From positions 8,382,364-8,446,363 of the forward strand of contig NC_063272.1 of NCBI RefSeq assembly GCF_910591885.1: a DNA stretch of 64,000 bases, in the 5' to 3' direction. Made by a program: the position numbers and the translations under genes. Origin of the DNA: Bombus terrestris (Eukaryota; Arthropoda; Insecta; Hymenoptera; Apidae). Shown in pieces: positions 12,505 through 24,500 of the stretch. The notes below the pieces were generated by a model, which did not search any database, was not told where the DNA came from, and was given only the letters and a program-made list of their open reading frames with translations. The first letter of the stretch is position 1. Each line of letters starts with the position of its first letter.

Positions 12505-15500
12505 ATATTGTAACATGAGAGCTTACACAATTGGTTTAATACTTTTTTATTTTACCAAGTTTGAAAAGAATTAGTAGAATGAGAAGATAAATCATAGATT
12601 CTTGGAATAACATGTCGAATAAAAATTCTTCAATCGTAAAAAGTACAGCGTATGATTTCATATCAAAGTTCACCTGAAAACATTAAATTTCTTTCATTTG
12701 AACACCAGGTTCTGAGATGCTGGTCTAAAATGAGAATCGGATTCTGATAAAAAGACGAAAAAGCTATAACATAATTAAAGGACTGGAATAAAGGTATAAA
12801 CGATTAATAAATAGCCACCTGCTTGTATCTAAAGTAGCAATACCTGAATCACAATGCAGCCGACCGTAAATTCGAGATTTCCCAGCGCTAGTTTTCATCT
12901 AAGAGACAGAGTGTTTTATGAAATTTTTCATAGGTGATGGTCGGCGTCGCACACAGAGGATATCGCCGGTGATTAAGCGATTATCGTTCGGTATACGACT
13001 AGACAACCGGTTACCACGACGATGTACAGTCGATTCCACGAAATTATAGTGTTCTTAAATAAAGCATCGTAGGCGTGCGCCCCGTGCGTTCCTTCGGTTT
13101 TATGTTCATTGGAATCGCGACGAACGATCAATGCACCGAGAGAAATACAACCCGACAAACATTTTACAGTCTCACGCGTAAAACGCAACTATTCTTACGT
13201 GCTTCTTCACCCTAAGAATGAGACATAAACTCCGCTTGCAATATGGCAAGTGATTTTCTTCTTGTCTTTTGCAATCTTGCAATTTTGCTTATTGATTGAA
13301 ACTTAGAAAATATCTACAGCCATTACTTGTTTATATTTTCTGCAGGTTGGTATTAAAAATTCCTGGAAACATAATAAATGTATCTCTTTCTACGGATCAC
13401 CTAATCTTCATCTATTTTATAATTAACTTTCTCACGCTTGATGTTGCGTGTATATAACATTATATTTCAATAAGTTAGTAATTAACTAAATGATAGATGT
13501 ATCTGTTTTCAGCAAACCGATCTTGAATTTCATATCATTGTGCTAGTCATCGATATGAATAATTCATAAGGGAGAATTTTTTCTCATAATCGAAAAAACT
13601 GACATTAATTTCTCGTAGAACATTAAGAATAAGATAGGGCGAAGAAAAGAACTTGGGAATAAAAAACAATTATTCCATGAATCACTATAACCTGCATAGA
13701 TTAAAGATCACATGGAAAGCGATCAAATTCGTGAGTTATTGGAATTGATTAAAAGATCAAATATAATCAATGACGTTGGTAACGTAATAACAACCCTTTC
13801 CTTTCTCCTTTTTGTTTCTTTTCTTCCGCTCTAATAATCATGTTGTTGACGTAATGTTAATCTTCCGATAAAAAAAAAGTCAGAAAATTGAGAAGAAATT
13901 CTTGGAAAGATAATAATCAATTGACGCAGCTGTTTGCGTTACCAATTCCACGTACTTTATGGCAGGAACCAGTGATTAATTTAGGATGCAGAGAAATATT
14001 TTAAATCCCGTTTCTGCCCATCTTCGCCGGTCATTACAAGCTTCGGAAACGTCGCGTAATTACTAAATGATACACCAAACTCGAGTTTTGTCGGTAAACT
14101 GCTTCGTTTCACGAGAAATGGCCACCGATCAGCGTTTCTGGAAACTATCTCGAAAAATCTTATTCGATTAACGTCGTCGATTAAAAAACATGGCGAATAT
14201 TCGTCGTTATTTTAAAACGAGTCATCGTAAAATCGTTAGGCGTCCGTGTTAAGGCAACGTGCTCGCTTTTATGAAGCACACCGCCTAGAATCGTAGACAC
14301 GCATGGGCGTGACCGGTCGCCTAAGCGCTTTGGCGCGCGTCCGCGATGGCACCGTCGATGGTGCTCCGTGACATCGACGATTGACTGCTAATCGGTGACG
14401 TGATTCTGTGCAGAAAGACTTAAAAGGTGATTCTAACCGTGTTGCAATAGATTCGAGACAATTTCAAGCGGTTTCTGTACGTTTACGTAAGCTTCCTAGC
14501 CTGATATTATAACAAAATCGGTGAGTAACGTCGTAATAAACGAGATTATTCACGCGAATAGCGCGAAGACGTGCGAATCATTGATCAAATATTTACGAAT
14601 TTACTAATTGTAATTATTTATAATTAAAAAACTACGCAAGATCATCTGTGAAAGAAGAGTCACGATTCGTTATTCAAAAATCGAGTCAAATTAACAGTTT
14701 TAATAAATCAAGGTGAATATCGCAGAATTATACAATATATTAACCAAGTATTCATAAATTTACAAGTAAAGGCATTTTTATCAACGTTAGATTATATCTA
14801 CGTGGAATCGAAACTACAGATTCATTTCTCGGAAAATGATTACGATTCGTTGCTCAAACACCGAGTTGAAATACTATCGTAATAAATAAGACTATTCGTA
14901 CGTAAGAAATGTACGTAACAAAGTATAAAGATTATTAGCAACTATTTACAAGCGGAAGATATTTTTAGCCGCAGCTACATTGCATCTAATGTAGGTTCGA
15001 AAGAGCGAATTTGTTTTGTGAAAATTGGTCACGATCCATCGTTCAAACATCGAAAGTAGCTCCTGTTTGGTATACGTCGATCATACATAAATGATCGTGA
15101 GGTTTAATTTATAGAGCAGCGACAGGGAGCCTGTCAATCGAGACTTCGATTAGGAGGAAGCGTGATCTTGTAAGGCTCGTCACGTAACGCACCGACATCG
15201 CCATATCGAACGTTGGTTAATTTAGCCGTGGCAATTTATTGAGCGAACTCGCTGCCAACCGTGCGTATCGCTAATATTTCATCGTGCAACCAGCTACCGA
15301 TTAAATCGTGTCTCAACCCAATTATGCTATATAAGCAAGCTTAAAATTTGACAACATCGATATCGCTGATCGAAAGACATCTCGGTCGTACCATATACGT
15401 ATCGGCAAACCAGATGACAGTCAAACTAAGATTGTAGTATGACGGACGTTTGAATTTCTGCGCGGATGAACAATGTAATGCCGTTGTTTGATTGATTTTG

Positions 15501-18500
15501 CAATGATGTAGCTTTGCAATAATGTGATTTACCGCAGTGAAAATTTATTTATTCGATATACACATATGGGAGTAATTAAAAATCGATACGTGTTTCATAG
15601 AATCCAAGAATTTCAAGGAGAGTAGAATTTTGTAACAAGCAACAGCCGATAATTATAATCTAGTTTATAATAATAAAGTTTATAATAATCTCGAAACAAA
15701 ATTCGAACAATAAAATCTAGCCAATTAAATCTAACTAACCAGCTGATATTTTAATCGAATCTTCTAGAGACCGATTTTCAATTAACCCAATTTTATTTAC
15801 TTCAACCGACAAAGATTCTCCTGCGGTTGATAAAGCATCCTCAATTAAATAAATTACACAACACGAAAACCATCGATAATCCAAATGATTTAACTCGTTA
15901 CTCCCAATTAACGAGTGGAATATAATCGAAACTCTGCAACGTACATCTACAATGTATTTCCGTATCAAACTTACACATCCTGGCAGCATGCCTGATCCAA
16001 CGAGCGCGCTTTCTCGATAATTAATTGCGAGGAAATCCAGTTGGCGGTTGTAGAAAGCCGAAAGCCGATACCGTTACAAACGAAACAGGAAAAGTGTCGG
16101 TGTAACAGCGAATTATTCGTACCGTTGGTCGCTGATTTCATCAGGCGATAACGAGCAGCGTCGCTGTCACTACGTTGGTTAAATAGTTAACGCGAATTCA
16201 GTGGACGAGGGTGGCGATACACCGGGGATAATCGATAGAGATCGAAATCGGACCGCGTCCATTCTCTTGACAGTCGGGGCACGCCACGCCGGACTTCCGG
16301 CACGTAGGCCAAGCTTGCATTTCAATGCTACGAGCCTCTCTTACGAGACCATAAGGTTGTGTGTACCGGTGATCGTGTAGGCTGCGTTATTTCTCATTCT
16401 TTCTCTTCTACACGAGGAAAAAGGAACGACACGATACACGTCTCGATAAACGCGTACTTAGGAAAGACATTTATAAAATACCGGATAGATGGTGGGTTGC
16501 ACCAATCGACTATCGGCGTTCGTTAACCGCGTTTTTACTTTAGAATGAAGCTTGCAGATTGTGCCTGAAGTAATTACGATTAGATGAGCGATAACACGTT
16601 GCTGCATTCTTCCAACATCGCTGTACCATTTGGCAAATGCATGTTTAGAATAGAAATGTTTATGCATTTATAGGAAATTCGACTGTCATGTAAGGCATTA
16701 TAATGGAATAATTTTCTAGTAAAGTTCCGAGATATAGAGAAAGCTTTGGATAACATTTTAATTTGTATTTATAAGATACGGTTACGAGACTCAATTCGAT
16801 CGAAAATTACTCAGACGGAATCTACATTACACGAGAATGAAGTATGTATTTGATGTACTTTACAACCCCATTATAGCGGCTAAGGGGTAAGCGTGTAAGA
16901 ATATGCAAAAATATACAAAATTTCTAAAGAGGAGTGTTCGTTAAAATATTTAAAGGGCGAAACAAATTTATACTTAGATTTCATCCCTTTAGTCGTATTC
17001 ATAAGCATATAAAAGTGCACATGCTCGTGCCATTTTTCTATTAGACACTTGTTTTTAAACGTCACTCTGCTATCTTTCAACGATTTTTTTCAATAGAATT
17101 GTTCACTGTTATTTATTAATTTTTCTTATCATTTTTTGTTACAGCAATGAGCCCAGCTTTGGGAATGCACCCAGGAATGGCGCCACACCTGCAGCAACTT
17201 CAGGCGCATCTTTTAAGGAGTGCAGCTGCCGCAGCTCTTCTACCCCATGCTCATCCTCTACAACCCCCTGCACCACCTCCACCACCACCTCATCCACACC
17301 CCCATGCCCACGGATTATCGCCGCATTCGCAATTATACCCCGGTGTGCCACCTCATTCCACGGCCTCAGCAACCCTCGGACCACATGGAGGAGGATTGCC
17401 GCCAAAAACTGAGGTAAGCGTGGACATTTTTCATAATTTCCAATATTAACCAGTTCTTGACTCTTCGCCAATGACATAGATTTTAATTTATGTTAATATT
17501 ATTTTGCATTTTAAAATAAAACCAGACGTTAAACCACACAATTAGTCCATGGTAGGTACATATACATAGATATTTTGTCCAAGCTTAAAAATTCTATTAT
17601 TTATACAAACTGTTAGTATTAAATATCTAATAAAAAATATCTCTGGTAATGTAAAATAGTATTCCCGAAGAGGAATTTCAAACAAGCCAATACACTTGAT
17701 TCTCGAATAAAATAGAACCTTTCAATCGCTCGAATACCTTGAAAGAAATATCGAGCTGGAAATAATGAAGTACCTACCTATACTTGTACCAGTCTATGCC
17801 TTATACATGAAACATCGATTCAATGAATATGTAAAAACAATATCTGGTGGATCTTTCGTCATGCTCTCGTCTCACGCAATACACAATTCTAGCAAACATA
17901 TCACTTAGTACAGCGCTGCATATCGCAGAATTACAGATGCCTGTTCGATTGTTAGTGGCAGTCAGGCATGGACGTATGCTTGATAGCTCGTCATCGATTC
18001 ATCTGGAATAAGCAATAAGTAATCGTTCCCTCAGCCTTCCATGTTTTTCCTCCTACTAACCAAGTACCGTGCACGCCGTTCACAGTCTCTGGAAGGTTTT
18101 CAGAAGACTTCTCAGCTTCATCCTCGTGGCACGCAAGGAGCAAAGGGGGAGAAAGAGAAAAAGATTGGGTTACCCTCGCATGGTCCTCGGGTTACAAGCA
18201 ATCTCGCGCACATTATTTCGCCAGATTCCACCCCCGTCCACCTGACCATCGTCTTTTATCTTCTTCCTTCTCTTCTTTAGCTTCTTCTCCATTCCTACGT
18301 TCTACGTTTGCGTCGTTGTTAAACGCGCTCTCCGTATACCCTCTAGTCCTTACTCTCTTTGTTAAACCTCTCGTTTCTATTCACCAGCGGTTTCTTTAAA
18401 GCTCTTCGTTTCTATGTTTCTAGCCGGCTTTCTGTTTCTCCTGTTTGCTCTGATTTATTTACATCCGCGGCGGCGTTTTCATTTTCTCCGCCAGCGACAC

Positions 18501-21500
18501 GACTCGCCGCGTGTCCGCACGCTGTAAAGTTCCCGTGCCTGATTGCATCGACTCGCGTTTCTCGCATCGTTCCATAGTACGCTGTACTCGTGCACGATCT
18601 TTCCCACAAGGAAGTGATCGATGGATTTATAGGCACGTCGTAATCGAGAGGTTTGTACGGGGATCTCGGTAGATCGCCTCGATTCCTGCAACGTTAATTC
18701 CGGTCGTCGTAACGTCTCTATGCTAATATCAGTTGATACATAGACGGCGGATTTTTCTGCATTTTTATATTTACATAACTAAAGAAATGGAATTTAAAGA
18801 AAAATTTGTTTTATCTATCAAGTATAGCAATAGTTAATAATAAATAAACATAGTTATCTATCAAGTATAGTAATCAAGTAGTAATACTCTACTTTTGAAC
18901 ATTTTGTGTATTTTTGCATATTGCAGGCACTGTGAACATTTTTCTGAACTTCAAATTTTACATTTTATAGTTTGTAAATTCTATGTACCACCTAAAACTG
19001 AGAATTTTCTATTTTTTATTTTATGTTAGTGTTGCTTTTTATCTTTGTAAATATATATAGCATTCTAGAACTGAAAATTTTCTTCCTACTTTCTAATTTC
19101 TTCTCCAATTTTCTTGTCTAACGTTTTTCTTTTTTATAATAGCTTTATAGATTCAAGATTATTAGTTTAATACTCGCTACCACTGCTACTGTTTAACGAG
19201 TATTATAAATACGTACGGTTTATGGTATTCGACGATGTTGTAGTGTACGATAAATTTCACGATCAGACAACTTAATTGAAGGAAGTTCCAGTAAACCATT
19301 CACGCGTTTCTCGACGCACAATCAAGCAATATGGCGCTATACCGTAGTAAGCGCCTTGAAAGTGTTAATAATCTTTATCTACCTTCTGTATCTTTCCCGG
19401 CAACCAGAAGTGCTAAAAGTTTCTTCTTGGGGAACGTTTGCCTAATATCTTCCCAGGCCTTGAAACTACTTTCATCTATTCGTTACTCTTCCATTAACCT
19501 AAGTCGTGAAAGCTTCCAGAATTTGATAACCGTTGCTAGAATCGAATAAAAAATAAAAATCGCCTGCCTCTCAGCTTTATATTTTATCAGAGATGGAAAT
19601 GTTAAACTAACGTTTCCATTATTTGCAAAATTACGAAATATTGTCATACATTCGTTTAATTTTTTCCAACATTTACAAATTCATATTCGATTACAAAAAC
19701 AGTTTTGCTTCCTATAATTGTTGGAAGCTTCATTTATAGGTAAAATTTTCAGAGAATTTTATAAATGACACTCTCATAATTCATAATTCCTTTATTTATA
19801 TCTTATAGTTGTAAAATATTTATTTATTAATTTGATTATAGCATATTCTTGTTTCTGAATACTGAGAAGATTAAAACCAACAATTAACCAAAATTAAATT
19901 CTAATCGCCAGCAGTTCTACTCAAAACATAATCGCACTGCGATATCGTCAAACATTACCTTACCACCTTTCTCCAACGTTCCGAGTTAGCTATCATCGAA
20001 CGTCTAAAAAATTTTCAAAATTCCTCCATAGCTGATCAAACTGCTCAGACTGCTGTATTCAATCGTTGTTCAATCCTCAAACCCTTGGAACTAGCATCTC
20101 CATTTCAGTTGCAATTTATCGCAAGGTAGAAACGAGAATGTGGGCGGAGTTATGTCGAACTACGTCTGTATCATAACACAGAAGCAGGCAACCATCGGTT
20201 TACGAGGGCAAGGAACGATCGATCGGCTGAGTGCAGGGCTATACGGTACGCGATAATTGCGAGATCGCGTGCAGATCGTGTGTCACGAGGCGAGCTTCCT
20301 TCTGTGGTACCCCGAACGCCGCTGTTTGTTTCAGAAAATCGCTGGCCTAGTGTCAAAGATCGCCGATACGAACCTTCTGAATTCCTGCGGCGATCGAATT
20401 AGCAACTATCCGTTCTTCAATATCCTCCATACTTGCTACCAACTTTAAATCACCTGGAATGATAATCGCTTCACACTCGATGTAAATTGGAGTTCAATAC
20501 GCGGCGCGTTATTAATCTTTTTTTAGCTGCGTGACGTAAGAAATTACAGTGAACGTTCCGTGCGATCTGTTATTTCCATTAATGTCGATGTGACGTCCAG
20601 TTGAAGTCCAGGAACGTGTATTTAACGTCGGATAAAATCGAGGGAAATTTAATTAGTCTGGGTTAACAAGGAATTATAGCAATTTTTTAAAATGTATATG
20701 AGGTGGTATCAAACGTGTTGGTTCGGTTAATAAAGAAACTCGTGATATAATTGTAATAGTCAGTTATATTAAAATCACTCTAGGTACAAGTACAGAGTTA
20801 GTATATTACGTCGTAATCGTCGCACGCTCAATGCTATTCGTTTGCTAGACTTGCTAGATTCGCTACAATGATTGTGCTAGAGAGAGTATGTTCGTTTACT
20901 TATATTGGTTGGGGAGTACCGGAAAGTTTGAATTCGATTTCGATTGACGATTAGGGATATTGTTTTGTCCGGAGCTCATTTACCTTTAAATCTCGTACAT
21001 CAAAACGGCGTTGATACTCCGAGGCAAAACAACAACATGAGTCACTCGCCATTCGAATCGTCCTATTATCCATGTGCTGCTATAGATACGTAATTCAGAG
21101 GGATTGGTAATCGAAGAGATTGACGATCGGTTTACAGAGCACGGAGTCCTGCAGAAAAGCGTCAGAATCGTCGACCAGGTCGGTGACGGCCGAGGCGGAC
21201 ACGTCTTCGAGGAGAGCTTCTACGAAGGTAAAAAGGGAGCCTGCGACGACGACGACGAACGCTGCCACGACCACAGCACCACCTACCCATCCTCAAGGAC
21301 TTAGCCCTAGCGAAGATCTTCGAGATGAGCCTGGAGATTTTATCGAAACGAACTGTCACTGGAGAGACTGTGGTCTTGAGTTTCCTACTCAGGTGAGAAT
21401 TTTAATAACGCTTTTTGAATTGTAAAATTTAATTGGCTTCTTAATATATACAAGTTTCTAAATTTTTACGTAATTTTGATTTTATTCCTATCGTTATTTT

Positions 21501-24500
21501 AATCCAATGAGATTGTAAGCTTGTAACATAAATTCGTCTTGCTTTTATATTTATTACATAAACGAAAAGAGGAGACGCAATATATATAGGTACAATTTAA
21601 TGTTATATAATAGTGTGTTAGTGTGTCCTAGTGTTAATTTACTTAGTAGAAGAATCAATCTAAAAGTTAATTTAATAGTTCTATATTTTGGTTCTTAAAA
21701 TTAATACTTTACATTTTTATCACTTACAGGATGATCTTGTGAAGCACATCAACAATGACCATATACATGCGAACAAGAAGAGCTTCGTTTGTGGTTGGGA
21801 GGAGTGCTCGAGGGAGGAAAAGCCATTTAAGGCTCAATACATGTTGGTGGTGCACATGAGAAGGCACACCGGTGAAAAACCTCATAAGTGTACTGTGAGT
21901 ACATGAAACTTTGAATGAAGATTCGCAACGTACTAGTTAAATATTTATATTTATGCTATAATTTGTGTAATTACAGTTCGAGGGATGTTTCAAAGCATAT
22001 TCGCGTCTGGAGAACTTGAAAACGCATCTGAGGTCCCATACCGGAGAAAAACCATATACTTGTGAATATCCTGGTTGCAGCAAGGCATTTAGTAATGCTA
22101 GCGATCGCGCGAAACACCAAAACAGGACTCATTCCAACGAGGTAATTATTAAATATAAAATCAACCCTTTCTTAATTGGCGGGATACTTAATTATAGAAG
22201 TTAAGATTAAATACTCCAAAATTAAGCAATCTCTAATTTAAATTAGTTTAACTAAATATACCAATTAAGACTTAAGTCCAAAATTTAAAAGCATGATCTT
22301 TGTACTCATACCATAATCTTTAACACCGTAATTTCCAGAAACCATACGTTTGCAAGGCGCCAGGTTGCACGAAAAGGTACACCGATCCATCATCTCTGAG
22401 AAAACACGTGAAAACTGTGCACGGCGCAGAATTCTACGCTAATAAGAAGCACAAAGGAGGCGGTGGAGATGGCGGAGGCAGTGACGAAGCTGGTGCAGGT
22501 GGCCATAGTCCTAGCAGAAGCGAAGATCTCCATCCGAAGACACCTAGTTTGTCAAGTCCAAGTGTGAAATCTGAAAGTGAAGCGAATAGTCCACCTAGTA
22601 TGATGCAGCAACAAGGTAGCCCATTAGTTGGTGGTTGCAATGACGAAGTTGCTGGTGTCAGTGCATTGACTGGTGACGGCGTTGCCTTGGCTGAGGAACC
22701 TTGGAACGAGGAACCCGATGACTTGGACATCGCTGATCTGCCAGTTGCTCTACGTGCCATGGTGAGTTGTATACTTTTATGAGCTTAGCAATATTCTTGA
22801 TAATATAAGACGGCTGTATAATTATAAATCATACATGAGAAATATTTGATTATCATAATAGACAGAGATGCGAAATATGTAGAAGACGATTTCAGTAACA
22901 ACCATAAGCTACATGTTCGTTCTACGTTTGCAATAACAAATCTAAATTACTCAATCTAAAATGATCAATTTCTGATTAATCCAACAGGTTGGCGGAATGG
23001 AATCGCAGCAACAGCAACAACCTCCTCCTCCTGCTTCGAGGAATCGTCTGAAAGGCAGACTGAACGCAAAGGGCATGCCGAGCTTGCCAGTAAGCGTGTC
23101 CGGTATGAGGGGAACACGTGGTATGGGTCCTCAGGGTAACATTGGCGACCTGAACAGGAGGATCACTGACCTGAAGATGGAGGGTGGCGGTCCCGCCCGC
23201 CAAACGAGTCTTTCTGACCTGCAACTCAGGCTGCAACCTCTCAATGAGCCACGAAGGGACAGCAACAGTACTGTGAGCACTTATTACGGTAGCATGAAGT
23301 CCACGGACTTTGGTAGTAGAAGAAGCAGCCAGGCTAGCGGGGTCAGCGCTGTCAGAATGGGTCAAACTGGTCCTGGAAGCTTCTACGATCCCATCAGTCC
23401 AGGAACATCACGAAGAAGCAGTCAAATGAGTACCACTTCCGGTAGAATGAACCCACCGAGTCACCTTCAAGGACCATACTCGACGAGCAATCTTGTCGTT
23501 CAGACGCAAAATATGTCTCTTCAGGTTGGTAGATGAATATTTTTTCTCTTTTCTCATTACGTTTCTTTTGTTTGGATTAATAATGTATGTGGAATATTTA
23601 ATGTAACGTAACGATAAACTTAGGGTATCCAGGGTATGCCAGGAGATTGGAACGGTCCAAGCGGTCACTGTACGCAACCGTCCGGTGATCGTCGCATGTC
23701 AGAACCCACCAGGGGTCACCAGACCCAAAGAAATTCACCGCCTGTACCACCTAGACCAAGGTCTGCTCAACTTCCAGAACATCATCCTAATCAGGAAGTC
23801 ATTCTGGATGAGGTTGGAGAAGGTGAAATGGTAGAGAATAAGCTGGTCATTCCTGATGAAATGATGCAGTACTTGAACCAAGTAAGTGTTTTCTTAAAGC
23901 ATCTTATACGTAGTCAGTTCTATAAAGCAGCGTTCGCTTAAGCTTCAATGAATCGGAAGATCGAGTTGTAACAAGTGTATCGTGAAACAAGTAGCGATTT
24001 TATTCCAGAAATACTTTCCAATTGAATTTTGAGGGAAACAACTTATAACGATAAACAATTTGTTATAAATTAATGAATCAATGTATTTACTAATCTATCT
24101 TTTTCCGCAGGTTCAAGCAGGAGGAACTCAGGTGAATTGCCGCAGCAGTCCCTTACCAATTTGCCAGTCCCCAATTTGCACAAATCCCTTGCACTACCAA
24201 CGTCAAATACAGCCTACTTGCAACTACAACCAGTCTCACCAACAAACCTGCTACCCGCCACCACAACCAGCTCAACCAACATGCACGAACTATCAGAATA
24301 CCTCTCCATCTCCTTACAACCAATGTCCTAGCTCTAGACCTCCTCAACCTAATTCACAATACTGCCCTCCACCCACTTATCCATCTCAACCGAACGGCGG
24401 GCAAGTGCTCAGTCCAGCAGCGGGTCAAGTCATGTCACCAGGATCTCACTACGCTCCCAGTCACATCAGCGATCAGCCTCTAACTTCACCAGCAGCTGGT

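Larger units (their letters stand above)
9518..17144 (+). other. ci intron (7.6 kb) with a small transposon, tandem repeat and CpG islands
   Basis: No coding exon was recognised. It contains an inverted-repeat element (9672-10112), CpG-rich islands at about 10,190-10,780, 11,560-12,160, 14,000-14,420 and 15,120-15,330, a TA microsatellite (12474-12501), a T18 run (11123-11140) and a diverged tandem array at 14,500-15,090. Long first introns are the usual place for enhancers of developmental regulators. Confidence 0.6.

Noticed and set aside
22434..22760. Minus-strand open frame opposite ci exon 8
   Set aside because: Shadow of the zinc-finger 5 exon.
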